Shown: positions 44,854 through 55,117, counted from the first letter of the stretch. The stretch: DNA of 64,000 nucleotides from Pseudorhodoplanes sinuspersici (GCF_002119765.1 NZ_CP021112.1:1730501-1794500); one strand, 5' to 3'. Translations and numbers: made by a program. The notes: a model not told the origin generated them from the sequence alone.

Positions 44854-44961
44854 TTAAAGCATTTTCGAGCGAGGTGGGTATCGGTTCGTGTGAAGAAAAT
44901 GCGTCAAAACAAAAAGCTAAAGCCCTGGCTTTGATTTCATCAAAGCCGGAAAGGCTTCTAG
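44854..44961. repeat. Dispersed repeat, type C (copy 3, inverted)
   Basis: The inverted full unit: 'aaagcattttcgagcgaggtgggtatcggttcgtgtgaagaaaatgcgtcaaaac' and the hairpin 'ggctttgatttcatcaaagcc'. It matches the unit at 38594 over its whole length. Confidence 0.82.
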
Positions 44962-44982
44962 CGTGTGCTCGGTCGACGGGAT

Positions 44983-45966
44983 TTAATCGATCCGGATATT
45001 GAGATCGGCGATTAGCGGTCCCCATTTCTTGCGCTCGTCGGCGATGAAATCCGCAAAGCTCTTGCGGTCGGACAGGACCGGCTCGGCGATCAGCGCGGCA
45101 AGGCGCTCTTTCACGGCCGGCTCCTGCACCGCCGCTCGCACGGCTTCTTCGATTGTGCCGGCGATAGCGTCCGGCGTGCCCGCGCGCACGACAATGCCGA
45201 ACCAGGACACAGTGTCATAGCCCGGCACCGTCTGCGCCACCGGCGGCAGGTCGGGCAATTGCGAGAAGGGTTTGCTGGTGGTGATGGCTAGCGCCTTCAC
45301 CGTGCCGCCGCGCACCTGGCCGATGATCGAGGTGGCATTGTCGAACATGAGATCGACCTGGCCGGCGAGCAGATCGTTCACCGCCGGCGCGCTGCCGCGA
45401 TAGGGAATGTGCTTGATGTCGACACCAGCCATACGCTTGAACAATTCCGCCGACAGATGGACGGTCGTGCCGTTGCCGGACGAGGCATAGTTGAGCTTGC
45501 CGGGATTGGCCTTGGCATAGGCGATCAGTTCCTGCACCGAATTGACCGGCAGATCCTTGCGCACAACAAGAATGTTCGGGACATTCGCCACCTGCGCGAT
45601 CGGCATCAGATCCTTCTCGGGATCATAGGCGAGCTTGGCGTAGAGATATTGATTGATCGCGATTTGCGGCGCCACGACGAGGATCTGCGAACCGTCGGCG
45701 GGGCCTTTGGCAACGCGGTCCATACCGATATTGGCGCCGCCGCCCGAGACATTCTCAACGACCACGGACGTATTCCATTTCGCCTGCATGCGATCGGCGA
45801 TGATCCGGCCGATCACGTCGGTTGCGCCGCCTGCGGCAAAGGGAACGACGGCCTTGATCGCACGGCCGCCGGGATAGGCGGCTTGCGCTGATGCGGAGCG
45901 GGCGAACGGCGCGAGGGCGGTTGCGGCAAGTCCGGCTGAAACCGCGCGGCGCGAGATGTTTTTCAT
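44983..45966 (-). CDS. Bug-family binding protein (second copy)
   Basis: 327 residues, with a twin-arginine-like signal (MKNISRRAVSAGLAATALAPFARSASA-QA) and the Bug fold: RAIKAVVPFAAGGATDVIGRIIADRMQAKWNTSVVVENVSGGGANIG, VRKDLPVNSVQELIAYAKANPGKLNYASSGNGTTVHLSAELF and HIPYRGSAPAVNDLLAGQVDLMFD. ATG 45966 has AGGGGAAA in front. It stands alone between the esterase cluster and typA, again without membrane partners. The ligand is unknown, likely a carboxylate. Confidence 0.93.
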   Translation of the reverse strand: MKNISRRAVSAGLAATALAPFARSASAQAAYPGGRAIKAVVPFAAGGATDVIGRIIADRMQAKWNTSVVVENVSGGGANIGMDRVAKGPADGSQILVVAPQIAINQYLYAKLAYDPEKDLMPIAQVANVPNILVVRKDLPVNSVQELIAYAKANPGKLNYASSGNGTTVHLSAELFKRMAGVDIKHIPYRGSAPAVNDLLAGQVDLMFDNATSIIGQVRGGTVKALAITTSKPFSQLPDLPPVAQTVPGYDTVSWFGIVVRAGTPDAIAGTIEEAVRAAVQEPAVKERLAALIAEPVLSDRKSFADFIADERKKWGPLIADLNIRID

Positions 45967-46060
45967 TTTTGCTTTCCCCTCTCGTGGATTTGCATCGTCG
46001 GTCAAAAAAGCTGCAGGCCGCGCCTTGCACGGCGCAGCCTGCATGTCTTGGTGAGGTGGC

Positions 46061-47887
<1,827 letters not shown>

Positions 47888-47896
47888 ATGCTGGGT

Positions 47897-47939
47897 CCAA
47901 AAACAAAAACGCGGACCCATTCTGTTTATGGGGGTCCGC
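47897..47939 (-). terminator. Terminator/antiterminator pair in the typA leader
   Basis: On the minus strand GCGGACCC and GGGTCCGC pair into a hairpin (47911-47939) that is followed by GTTTTTGTTTTTGG, a T-rich intrinsic terminator 10 bases before the start codon. The GGGTCC arm can instead pair with GGACCC at 47893-47898, just after the T-run, which would break the terminator. Confidence 0.6.
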
Positions 47940-47953
47940 TGCTATTGCGGCGC

Positions 47954-47981
47954 AATATAGTCAGGACGCGCCCCGACGCAA
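47954..47981 (-). promoter_or_regulatory. Candidate typA promoter
   Basis: On the minus strand TATATT (47954-47959) is a good -10 box, with TTGCGT 16 bases upstream as a weak -35. Initiation would fall about 47945, directly before the leader hairpin. Confidence 0.45.
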
Positions 47982-48052
47982 CCAAAGGCTTAAGTGATGC
48001 GCATTTGGGCTTAACTAGGATTTTAATCTGTAGGGTTCCAGCCTCGCCTTTT

Positions 48053-48086
48053 CCGCTTGTCCCCGCGAAGGCGGGGACCCAGAGTA
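48053..48086. repeat. Type D repeat (half unit, copy 4)
   Basis: Only the 'cttgtccccgcgaaggcggggacccaga' hairpin is present; the partner hairpin of full units is missing. Confidence 0.7.
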
Positions 48087-48241
48087 TTTTGGGAGGGAGC
48101 GGTGCCTGGGCTCCGGATTCTCCGGGATTGATAACAAACGCGCATAAATCGATAAAAATTTCGCCGCTTGTTCCCATAAATATTCTCGCTCAGCATCCAT
48201 GCACCGCCCGGTTTCCGGCGCCTGACGCGAGGGTCTGCTGC

Positions 48242-49468
48242 ATGCAACGACGCCCTTCCTCGGATATCGATCTTTTCGACACCCCTGTTATCGAAAATTC
48301 CTATCCCGCCTTTCGGGCGTTGCGAGACATCGGTCCGGCCGTCTGGCTCACCAAACACAATGTCTGGTGCATCACCCGCTACAACGAAGTGAAGCAGGTG
48401 CTGGGTGACTACCGCACCTTCACCACATCGAAAGGCGTGGCGATCGATCCGGCGGTGAACGAGGCCACCTCGGGGCCGGGCCGCGCCAATTCGCTGACCA
48501 GCGATCCGCCGTTGCACGACGAAATCCGCCGGATCACCAGCAAGCCGCTGCTGCCGCGCGGGCTGAAGGAAATTCAGGCAACGATCGAGGACACCGCGCG
48601 CAAGCTGGTCGACGACATCTGCACCAAGCGCCATGTCGACGGCATGGCGGATGTCGCGCATGTGCTGCCGCTGACGATTGTGTCGGATCTCGTTGGCCTT
48701 CCCGAAGAGGGAAAGCAATCCATGATCCGATGGGCTGCGGCGACGTTCAACGCCATGGGGCCCATGAATGAACTCGGGCAAAACGCGTTGCCGCAAATCC
48801 GCGAGTTGCATCAGTTCTGCATCAACGACGCGGTTCCGGGCCGTCTGAAGCCCGACGGATGGGCCGACAGGATTTATCAGGCGGCGGCGCGCGGCGAGAT
48901 AAAGGTCGAGCAATGTCCGGGCATGATGCGCGAATATATCGGGCCAAGTCTCGATACGACGATCTTCGCCACCGGCCATCTTCTCAAATTGCTGGGCGAG
49001 CATCCCGATCAGTGGCAATTGCTGAAGGCCGATCGCGCGCTTATTCCGAATGCCATCAACGAGGCGCTGCGTTTCGAGGCGCCGATTCGTTTGTTCAGCC
49101 GCTATGTGCGCACCGCATCGACTTTCGGGGACGTCACCATTCCGGAAGGCGACCGGCTGCTGGTGCTCTACGCGTCAGCCAATCGAGACGAGCGCAAATG
49201 GGATAACCCGGACCAATTCGACATCACGCGCAAGGCTAACGATCATCTGTCATTCGGCTACGGCATTCATACCTGCACGGGAATGCATCTGGCGAAGATG
49301 GAGATTACCGCCTTGTTGTCGGAATTGCTCAATCGCGTCGATCGGTTCGAGGTCGGCCAGCCAACGCTATCCTACAACAACACATTGAGAGGCTACGATT
49401 CGCTGCCGATGACGGTCTATCCGGCGGAAACGGCGCAGGCGGAGCACGCGGCTCTGGTTGCGGGGTAG
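48242..49468 (+). CDS. Cytochrome P450 (CYP199-like)
   Basis: A 408-residue soluble class I P450. The I-helix acid/alcohol pair is in GPSLDTTIFATGHLL (near residue 237), the ExxR salt bridge is in NEALRFEAPIRLFSR (near 273), and the heme ligand Cys is in FGYGIHTCTGMHLAKME (near 345). Segments such as FNAMGPMNEL and NTLRGYDSLPM resemble Rhodopseudomonas CYP199 enzymes that demethylate aromatic acids. That substrate class is an inference. No ferredoxin or reductase gene is adjacent, so redox partners must come from elsewhere. ATG 48242 is preferred over earlier in-frame starts lying in typA and repeat DNA. Confidence 0.93.
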   Translation: MQRRPSSDIDLFDTPVIENSYPAFRALRDIGPAVWLTKHNVWCITRYNEVKQVLGDYRTFTTSKGVAIDPAVNEATSGPGRANSLTSDPPLHDEIRRITSKPLLPRGLKEIQATIEDTARKLVDDICTKRHVDGMADVAHVLPLTIVSDLVGLPEEGKQSMIRWAAATFNAMGPMNELGQNALPQIRELHQFCINDAVPGRLKPDGWADRIYQAAARGEIKVEQCPGMMREYIGPSLDTTIFATGHLLKLLGEHPDQWQLLKADRALIPNAINEALRFEAPIRLFSRYVRTASTFGDVTIPEGDRLLVLYASANRDERKWDNPDQFDITRKANDHLSFGYGIHTCTGMHLAKMEITALLSELLNRVDRFEVGQPTLSYNNTLRGYDSLPMTVYPAETAQAEHAALVAG

Positions 49469-49485
49469 GCTGTTTAATTAGCCGC

Positions 49486-49630
49486 TGTCATTCCGGGGCG
49501 CTGCGCAGCAGCGAGCCCGGAATCCAGTCCTTTCTTCCGTCAGTGCGATTCCTGGATTCCGGGTTCGCAGCACGCAGCCAAGTTTACGCTGGCTGCGTAA
49601 ACTTGCCAGCGAGGCTGCGCCCCGGAATGC
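49486..49630. repeat. Dispersed repeat, type E (copy 2)
   Basis: Ends 'gtcattccggggcgctgcgc' and 'gcgaggctgcgccccggaatg' are inverted, with an internal hairpin agtttacg/cgtaaact. Related to the unit at 23450. Confidence 0.8.
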
Positions 49631-49646
49631 CATCACAAATCCCGGC

Positions 49647-49676
49647 TTGACATTCCCGCGAAAATAGGAATATAGT
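49647..49676 (+). promoter_or_regulatory. Sigma-70-like promoter of the hairpin-rich segment
   Basis: TTGACA (49647-49652), an 18-base spacer and TATAGT (49671-49676) form one of the best housekeeping promoter matches seen in the window. It points into gene-free DNA. Confidence 0.6.
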
Positions 49677-49682
49677 CTCTTA

Positions 49683-49990
49683 TCCCGTCCCGTTGAAGGG
49701 GCGTCTGATCAAGCGTCACAAGACGCGGGGCGGGGAGCGGTGGTCTTGGCGCAGGCGGACGTAACCTGCGGCAAGGCCGGTTCAAGCCTTCGCTCCGTCG
49801 GGCTGGCCGCCCGGCAAGGAATACGGTGGAGGATTGTCCACCGGGGACGAAGGAGCAGACCGTCACACACCGCGCGCGGGACGCCGACGTTTTCGGCGGT
49901 TCGTGGTGCTACCCAATCTCATGCGCTTTCCATTTTGCGCATGGGGCCGCGGGCAGGCTGAGAGCCCGGCGTTCCGCGCGCCCTTCTCTT
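49683..49990 (+). ncRNA. Putative structured transcript (multi-hairpin element)
   Basis: Downstream of the promoter are five perfect local stems: GCGTCT/AGACGC (49701/49721), CGCAGG/CCTGCG (49750/49765), AAGGC/GCCTT (49773/49786), CGGTGGA/TCCACCG (49824/49837) and CGCCGA/TCGGCG (49882/49893). No long reading frame exists. Signature motifs of RNase P RNA, tmRNA and SRP RNA are absent. From memory, similar sequence is dispersed in Bradyrhizobium-like genomes, so it may be a repeat family rather than a single-copy RNA. The 3' boundary is arbitrary. Confidence 0.4.
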
Positions 49991-50069
49991 GAGGGGCATG
50001 AAGCGGCGATTGGAATACGGGCGCGCCCGCGCCGGCGAAAGAACAGGGCCGATTTCGCGCGTCTTGTTC

Positions 50070-50206
50070 TACCCCCCTCCTTGTGGGGAGGGTCGCCGAG
50101 CATAGCGAGGCGGGGTGGGGGTAATTGCTGTTATTCACCGCTGCTACCCCCCCAACGCCTCCGCTTTCAGCGTCGGCATTCGACCCTCCCCACAAGGGGG
50201 AGGGTA
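50070..50206. repeat. Dispersed repeat, type G (full unit)
   Basis: The arms 'acccccctccttgtggggagggtcg' and 'cgaccctccccacaagggggagggt' are inverted copies about 110 bases apart, each itself palindromic. It lies at the 3' end of the TAXI gene. Confidence 0.78.
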
Positions 50207-50213
50207 AGGGCGG

Positions 50214-51746
50214 CTAAACAACTGGAGCCAGAGCGTGGGCCTTCAAGGAGATCGCATCCAACGCATCCAGCGCGGCCTGCCGCTCCGCAATCGCGTGGCG
50301 GACCTGTTCGGCGGCCAGTTTGAGGGCGTCGGCGCGGTTCTGTCCGAGTTTCCCAGCGCCCAACTGGCGGATGGCGCGGGCCATGATGTCGTCGATCTCG
50401 GTGCGGAGGATGTCGAGTTCCAGCGTGTCATCGGCGGTGCGGGCCCGTCCGATCATCGCGATCAGCGCCTCCAGGTCATTGCGATTGCTGGCAGAAGCGC
50501 TGGTGCGGGCAAAGCTCGTCAGCCAGGCGGCGCCCGAGCCGACGAACGACATCAGCATCAGGCCCCAATAGAGCGTGTCGCTGTAACGGTCGAAGAAGGT
50601 CTTCTGCTCGCCTTCGAGATAAGCAAGAGCGCCTGGATGCACGGCGAGGCTCGCGGCTTTGTCGGTGTCCGGAGCCTCGATCTTGGTGAAGGTCGGAATG
50701 TCGCTGCCCAGCGCCTGTTTGGCCGCGAACAGCCAGCGGGTGAAATCGCCGGCGACCTTCTCGTCCATGGTGCGGTTGGCGACGATGTAATGGGCAAAGC
50801 CGATGGTCTCGACCGCTTCCGCCGGTCGCGAGCCGCCGAAGACGCCGGCTGGAATCTCTGTCGATTCGTAAACCGGCTTCTGCTGCTTGATCGCTTCCGA
50901 CGAACCGACTTCGAGAAAGGTCGGCGGCTCCTTGCCATGCGAGATCGCGGCGACGGCCTCCGCCGTGGTCTTGCTGCCGACCGAACCGACGGCCAGCAGC
51001 GCATCGAATTTCGCAGCTCGCAGTTGCGTCGTCAGGTCTTCCGGCGAGAACTGGATCACCTGCACCGTCTCGGGCGGGATTCCCGATTGTGTGAGAATGG
51101 TGTGCAGCATGGCGACATTGGCCGGGGCGTGTCCAATGATGCCGATGGTCCTGCCGCTCAGCTCCTCGATCTTGGTGATGGCTTCAGGCTTTTTGGTTGC
51201 CGTTTCCGCGTCGCCGGCATCCGTCTTTGCAGCTGTCTTCGCTTTTGGCCGCACCTTGGTGCTGCGCGCATTTTTCGCTGCGACGGTTGGAGCGGACGGT
51301 GTTTCTTGCGGCGATGGCACCATCAGCACCGCAATGTCGTGACGCTGGATGGCGATGACCTGTCCGTTTTTCGGCATCGCCAGATCGCGGCGGACGACGG
51401 CGAGATCGACAGCATTGCGGTCCAGCGCCTCGGCGCTTTCAGCCGGACCATTCTCGCGCACGATCTTCAGCCGGACGCTGGCCTGCTCGCGCGCCAGATG
51501 CTGCGCCAGTCCCTGCATCATACGGGCGTCTTCGCCATCGCCGGGCCCGACAGCGATTTTCAGCGTCGCCGGCCGCGACTGGATGTAAGCGACGACGGCT
51601 CCGGCGCCTGTGGCGGCAAGGAGAAGGCCGATCACGATGAGTGCCGTGTGCTGAAACATCCGCCGCATACGGTCCCGAAAGGTCAACCGGGGCGGCGATT
51701 CGTCGGCCGGCGGCAAAAACTTCACATGGCGATAGTGAACGTTCAT
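50214..51746 (-). CDS. TAXI-family TRAP-type solute-binding protein with membrane anchor
   Basis: A 510-residue protein. An N-terminal basic region and one transmembrane helix (HTALIVIGLLLAATGAGAVVAYI) anchor a TAXI-type binding domain (LKIAVGPGDGEDARMMQGLAQHLAREQASVRLKIV ... ALDRNAVDLAVVRRD ... LHTILTQSGIPPETVQVIQFS). An Ala/Lys-rich insert lies near residues 145-185. A second transmembrane helix (YWGLMLMSFVGSGAAWLTSF) leads to a C-terminal helical segment. No TRAP permease is adjacent. This membrane-bound two-TM form is common in Rhizobiales and may sense rather than import. ATG 51746 is chosen over TTG 51773. Confidence 0.87.
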   Translation of the reverse strand: MNVHYRHVKFLPPADESPPRLTFRDRMRRMFQHTALIVIGLLLAATGAGAVVAYIQSRPATLKIAVGPGDGEDARMMQGLAQHLAREQASVRLKIVRENGPAESAEALDRNAVDLAVVRRDLAMPKNGQVIAIQRHDIAVLMVPSPQETPSAPTVAAKNARSTKVRPKAKTAAKTDAGDAETATKKPEAITKIEELSGRTIGIIGHAPANVAMLHTILTQSGIPPETVQVIQFSPEDLTTQLRAAKFDALLAVGSVGSKTTAEAVAAISHGKEPPTFLEVGSSEAIKQQKPVYESTEIPAGVFGGSRPAEAVETIGFAHYIVANRTMDEKVAGDFTRWLFAAKQALGSDIPTFTKIEAPDTDKAASLAVHPGALAYLEGEQKTFFDRYSDTLYWGLMLMSFVGSGAAWLTSFARTSASASNRNDLEALIAMIGRARTADDTLELDILRTEIDDIMARAIRQLGAGKLGQNRADALKLAAEQVRHAIAERQAALDALDAISLKAHALAPVV

Positions 51747-51878
51747 GACCGCTGTTCTGGGCGCGAGGCCCAAGGTGATCGCCTCGCACGGCTATGTCTG
51801 GAAAAACCCCTCGAAAGCTCCCTTCCGGGTCAATTATGGTTTTATGATGCTTTTCTGAACGAATTGTCAGAATTCCCT

Positions 51879-53012
51879 TCAGGTCTGGGCCGGCCGGCCC
51901 CAGGGCCCGCCTTTCGAGCCCAGCTGGAAGCCCTCGGGCATGGCCTGGCTTACCATCATCAGCTCGCCGATGGTTTCGGTGGTGATGAGGCCGACGAGGC
52001 GGCCGTCCGGTTCCACCACGGCGATGGCCGGCGCGGATTTCTCCTGCAGGAGGCGGACCGCTTCATCCAGCGGGCGGCGGCGGTCGACGATGGGGATCGC
52101 TGTGCTCATGGCCTGGCTGACGCGGGCGTCCGGCCCCAGCTCCTTCAGCGCGCGGATGATGTCTGCGCGGCCAAGGAGGCCGACCGGCTTCTGCGCGTCG
52201 TCGATGACGGGAAATTCGCTCTGGCTCGTCTGCAGCAACACCTGAACGGCCTCGTCGATATGCGCGTCCGGGGTGAGGGTTGCGATCTTGGTCATGGTGG
52301 CGCTAAGCACCGGTACGCCGCGCGATACCGATCGCAACGCCACCATATGGGCTTCGGAGGCCGCGGCGAGATAGACGAAGATCGCAATGAAGATCAGGAT
52401 CGGATTATAGAACAGCCCGACAAAGCCGAGCAGGAACGCGAAGCCTTGTCCGATCGATGCGGCAATTTCGGTGGCGCGCACAAAGCCGAGCCGCGCACTC
52501 AAGGCAGCCCGCAACACCCGTCCGCCATCCATTGGAAAGGCGGGAATGAGATTGAACAGCGCCAGAAACAGGTTCACCGCGGCAAGACGATCGACCATCG
52601 GAATTCTGGCGTTATCGACGGCTGCGACGGCCGCATTCGATGTGAGATCAGCACCGGCAAACAGCAGCAGAAAACCGGCAATGACGATATTCACCAGCGG
52701 GCCGGCAATCGCGATCAGGAATTCTTCGGAGGGCTTTTCCGGAATGCGCTCCAGCCGCGCCACGCCGCCGATCGGCAGCAGCACGACATCCGGCGTTTGA
52801 ACGCCGAAAGCGCGTGCGGTGAAGATGTGTCCGAACTCGTGCAGCAGCACGCAGAGAAAAACCAGGACGATGAAAACAAGGCTGGTCCAGGCCACGCCGG
52901 CCCCACCGGAGACGTAGCTCGCGCCGAAGATCCAGACGAGAAACAGCAGGAAGGTGATGTGGATGCGGACGGCGGTGCCCGCGACCGATCCGATATTCAG
53001 CGACCAGCCCAT
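51879..53012 (-). CDS. Site-2 protease family (M50) with CBS pair
   Basis: A 377-residue intramembrane metalloprotease. VLLHEFGHIFTARAFG provides the HExxH zinc site in a transmembrane helix near residue 58, and FNLIPAFPMDGGRVLRA provides the second zinc ligand (the DG motif) near residue 158. Two CBS domains (residues about 235-360) contain FPVIDDAQKPVGLLGRADIIRAL and IAVVEPDGRLVGLITTETIGELM, which usually bind adenine nucleotides and gate activity. Six hydrophobic segments are seen. ATG 53012 gives an N-terminus starting GWSLNIGSVAGTAVRIHI as in relatives. The substrate is unknown. Confidence 0.93.
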   Translation of the reverse strand: MGWSLNIGSVAGTAVRIHITFLLFLVWIFGASYVSGGAGVAWTSLVFIVLVFLCVLLHEFGHIFTARAFGVQTPDVVLLPIGGVARLERIPEKPSEEFLIAIAGPLVNIVIAGFLLLFAGADLTSNAAVAAVDNARIPMVDRLAAVNLFLALFNLIPAFPMDGGRVLRAALSARLGFVRATEIAASIGQGFAFLLGFVGLFYNPILIFIAIFVYLAAASEAHMVALRSVSRGVPVLSATMTKIATLTPDAHIDEAVQVLLQTSQSEFPVIDDAQKPVGLLGRADIIRALKELGPDARVSQAMSTAIPIVDRRRPLDEAVRLLQEKSAPAIAVVEPDGRLVGLITTETIGELMMVSQAMPEGFQLGSKGGPWGRPAQT

Positions 53013-53149
53013 AAATCCCTCACGATGCAACTCTCTCGGTTTCGAACCGTTCAGGAAACAAGCTAATGTCTCGGCCGGTGAAATTCGAGAGCGGTGCGAC
53101 ACTGATCTGTCGAAGGGTGAGGGCTTAAAGGCACCGAGAAAGAGGCAAG

Positions 53150-53443
53150 ATGGCTGTGAAACTGACCGGCGAGACGCGCAAGACGGCGCTGGCCTCCATT
53201 CCCGGCTGGACCGAGTTGATGGAGCGCGACGCGATCTTTCGTAAATTCGTCTTCAAGGATTTCAACGAAGCTTTCGGCTTCATGACGCGCGCTGCGCTGA
53301 TCGCCGAAAAGCGCGACCATCATCCCGAATGGCTGAATGTCTACAAGACCGTGGAGGTGACTTTGTCCACCCACGATGCCGGCGGGCTGACCGAGAAGGA
53401 CATCGCGCTGGCGCAGGCGATGGACAAGCTGGCGGGAGCCTAG
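53150..53443 (+). CDS. phhB: 4a-hydroxytetrahydrobiopterin dehydratase (PCD/DCoH)
   Basis: A 97-residue cytosolic enzyme that dehydrates the carbinolamine form of pterin cofactor for its recycling. Motifs are [28 protein letters not shown] and the catalytic HHPEW with [30 protein letters not shown]. In bacteria it supports phenylalanine hydroxylase or molybdopterin metabolism; no partner gene is nearby. It diverges from the site-2 protease gene. Confidence 0.96.
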   Translation: MAVKLTGETRKTALASIPGWTELMERDAIFRKFVFKDFNEAFGFMTRAALIAEKRDHHPEWLNVYKTVEVTLSTHDAGGLTEKDIALAQAMDKLAGA

Positions 53444-53445
53444 CC

Positions 53446-53510
53446 CCGCTCATTCCCGCGCAAGCGGGAATCCAGAATCTGGGTCCCCGCTTTCGCGAGG
53501 ACGAACGGAT
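53446..53510. repeat. Type D palindromic repeat (copy 5) between convergent genes
   Basis: attcccgcgcaagcgggaat and ggtccccgctttcgcgagga form two hairpins between the phhB stop and the end of the EthD-like gene. Confidence 0.8.
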
Positions 53511-53528
53511 CTAAGGGAAGACGTGACC

Positions 53529-53831
53529 TCAATTTTCCTGTGCGAAATGGAAAATCGTCGCGCCTTTCGGTGAGTAGTTCGGTACGTCCGCCGCAACCGT
53601 CTTGCCGATGTCCGATTGCATCGCCTGGCCCATCGCTTCCGGGCTGTCGAACCAGGCCTGGAAAATGCAGAAGGGCACATTGTCGGCGGGGCCGATCGCA
53701 GCCGGATAGGCGTAGGAGCAGGATTTCAGACCGGGCAGTTGCCGCGCCAGCGGAAAGTGGGTTTTCGCATAGTATGACTTGAAATGCTCAGGATCGTCGG
53801 GACGCTGATAGACGACAGTCAGGCAGTGCAT
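53529..53831 (-). CDS. EthD-family small protein
   Basis: A 100-residue dimeric alpha+beta-barrel protein of the EthD type: HCLTVVYQRPDDPEHFKSYYAKTHFPLARQLPGLKSCSYA and QAWFDSPEAMGQAMQSDIGKTVAADVPNYS. ATG 53831 has AAAGGAAA in front. EthD was first seen beside a P450 for ethyl tert-butyl ether oxidation and acts as an accessory or decycling enzyme in other pathways. Here it is the second gene after a StyA-like monooxygenase (26 bases), so the two probably act on the same compound. Confidence 0.9.
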   Translation of the reverse strand: MHCLTVVYQRPDDPEHFKSYYAKTHFPLARQLPGLKSCSYAYPAAIGPADNVPFCIFQAWFDSPEAMGQAMQSDIGKTVAADVPNYSPKGATIFHFAQEN

Positions 53832-53857
53832 TGCGGCGTTTCCTTTGGACGTGTTCT

Positions 53858-55117
53858 TCAGGCAGCCGCAATATGGGATGCGGCCTTCGCCGAGGATACA
53901 CGATTCAGCCAGGCGTGAATGCGCTCCGGCGTCGCGATGCGATCCCACTGGTTTTCGGGATAGTTGAAGTTCTCGGTGAATTCATCGGCCAACGCCTTGT
54001 TCTGCGCCATCGCAACGATCAGCGCGCCCATGGCTTGCGACGGTGGTGCCAGCATCCGGTTGGTCCAGCGCGCCGCAGCAAGAACGCGGTCCTGGCGCCG
54101 CAGATCGACGGTCTCGCAGAAGCGGACATCCAGCGCGTGTGCCTTGACGATTTCTTCGCCGAGCACGAAGGCTGCATAGGATGCCATGTTAGCGCCTTGG
54201 CCCATCATCGGGTCGACGACCGAATGCACGTCGCCAAGCGCGATGGCGCATTTGCCGCTGTCGAACACGACGGTGGTGTTGCGCACCGTCGGAACGATGC
54301 CGCCCTGCAGATAATCCTGCGGCTGTGCGAGATCGAATTGCGATCGATCGATCCGGTCATAGGTCGTCGGATGATGTTTTTCGAGCTTGCTCAACAATGT
54401 TCGGAGAAAATGCTGGCGGTCCTTCTCATAGTTGAGCGTCGCCAGTTCCTCGAGATCGCCGCCCGGCACATTCTCCATCAGCAAAGCATTGGCCATCCCG
54501 TCGAAGGTCAGCGTCGGGATGACGATCATCTCGCCATGGCCGGGTGAGACCGACAGTGTGACATTCATGGGCTCAGGCTGTCTGATGCCTTTATACAGGC
54601 CAACGAACAATCGGCGTTGCGGCTGCGCGTACGGTGAATGCTCGGGCCTGTATGTGAACAATTCGCCGAGCGCGCCTTTGCCGGTCGATACGACCAGAAG
54701 GTCAAACCGGTTCACCAGAGGCGCGATGTCATCCTGTTCGATGCGGCGATATTCGATTTTGCCGCCGCGCCGCATGAAGTCCTCCATCAGCGTCGGCAGA
54801 TAGATGCGGTAATCGACCGCGCGACTTGGGCGCGTGAAGTCGCCGCGGAAACGCAATGGTTCCGGAAAATTGAAGTAATGGTCATGATAGGCATAGAACA
54901 ACTTCGGATCAGACCAATGGTCGATGCCGAGCGCCGTCTCCCGTGCGATCGTCACGTGATGATGCGCGACGGTGTTGAGCAGACGTGAGTCGCGATATTC
55001 ATCCGGCGCGCGATCGGTGATGATGGTCGCGTCAACGCCGTGCTGCTGCAGATACAAGGCAAGGTGCAAACCGCCGACACCCGCTCCGACGATTCCAATT
55101 GACCGCTTCACGTCCAC
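53858..55117 (-). CDS. StyA-like FAD-dependent monooxygenase
   Basis: 419 residues. SIGIVGAGVGGLHLALYLQQHGVDATIITDR is the FAD-binding fold, RLLNTVAHHHVTIARETALGIDHW and CAIALGDVHSVVDPMMGQGANMASYAAFVLG the styrene-monooxygenase-type signature, with a GD motif for FAD ribityl binding. Styrene monooxygenase StyA needs reduced FAD from a separate reductase (StyB), which is not in this neighbourhood. With the EthD gene downstream and a divergent LysR regulator it makes a small oxidation cluster. The substrate is not known; styrene itself is only one option. Confidence 0.87.
   Translation of the reverse strand: MDVKRSIGIVGAGVGGLHLALYLQQHGVDATIITDRAPDEYRDSRLLNTVAHHHVTIARETALGIDHWSDPKLFYAYHDHYFNFPEPLRFRGDFTRPSRAVDYRIYLPTLMEDFMRRGGKIEYRRIEQDDIAPLVNRFDLLVVSTGKGALGELFTYRPEHSPYAQPQRRLFVGLYKGIRQPEPMNVTLSVSPGHGEMIVIPTLTFDGMANALLMENVPGGDLEELATLNYEKDRQHFLRTLLSKLEKHHPTTYDRIDRSQFDLAQPQDYLQGGIVPTVRNTTVVFDSGKCAIALGDVHSVVDPMMGQGANMASYAAFVLGEEIVKAHALDVRFCETVDLRRQDRVLAAARWTNRMLAPPSQAMGALIVAMAQNKALADEFTENFNYPENQWDRIATPERIHAWLNRVSSAKAASHIAAA

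Larger units (their letters stand above)
47888..48241. other. 354-base divergent spacer, typA / P450
   Basis: Contains the typA leader hairpins (47893-47939), a minus-strand promoter candidate (47954-47981), one half of a type D repeat (48053-48086) and otherwise AT-richer DNA leading to the P450 start. A plus-strand frame passes through it but starts inside typA and is not coding here. Confidence 0.55.
49469..50213. other. 745-base gene-free region
   Basis: In order it holds a type E repeat (49486-49630), a strong sigma-70-like promoter, a run of hairpins spanning about 49700-49990, and a type G repeat (50070-50206). Short frames such as those at 49740 and 49826 on the plus strand have no credible start context and follow the hairpins, so they are not called. 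Confidence 0.6.

Noticed and set aside
49683-49990. RNase P RNA, tmRNA or SRP RNA
   Set aside because: The universally conserved motifs of these RNAs are missing, so only an unnamed structured segment is claimed.
50235-53066. Plus-strand open frame of 943 codons across the TAXI and site-2 protease genes
   Set aside because: It spans two recognisable minus-strand genes and the gap between them and has no protein-like domain.
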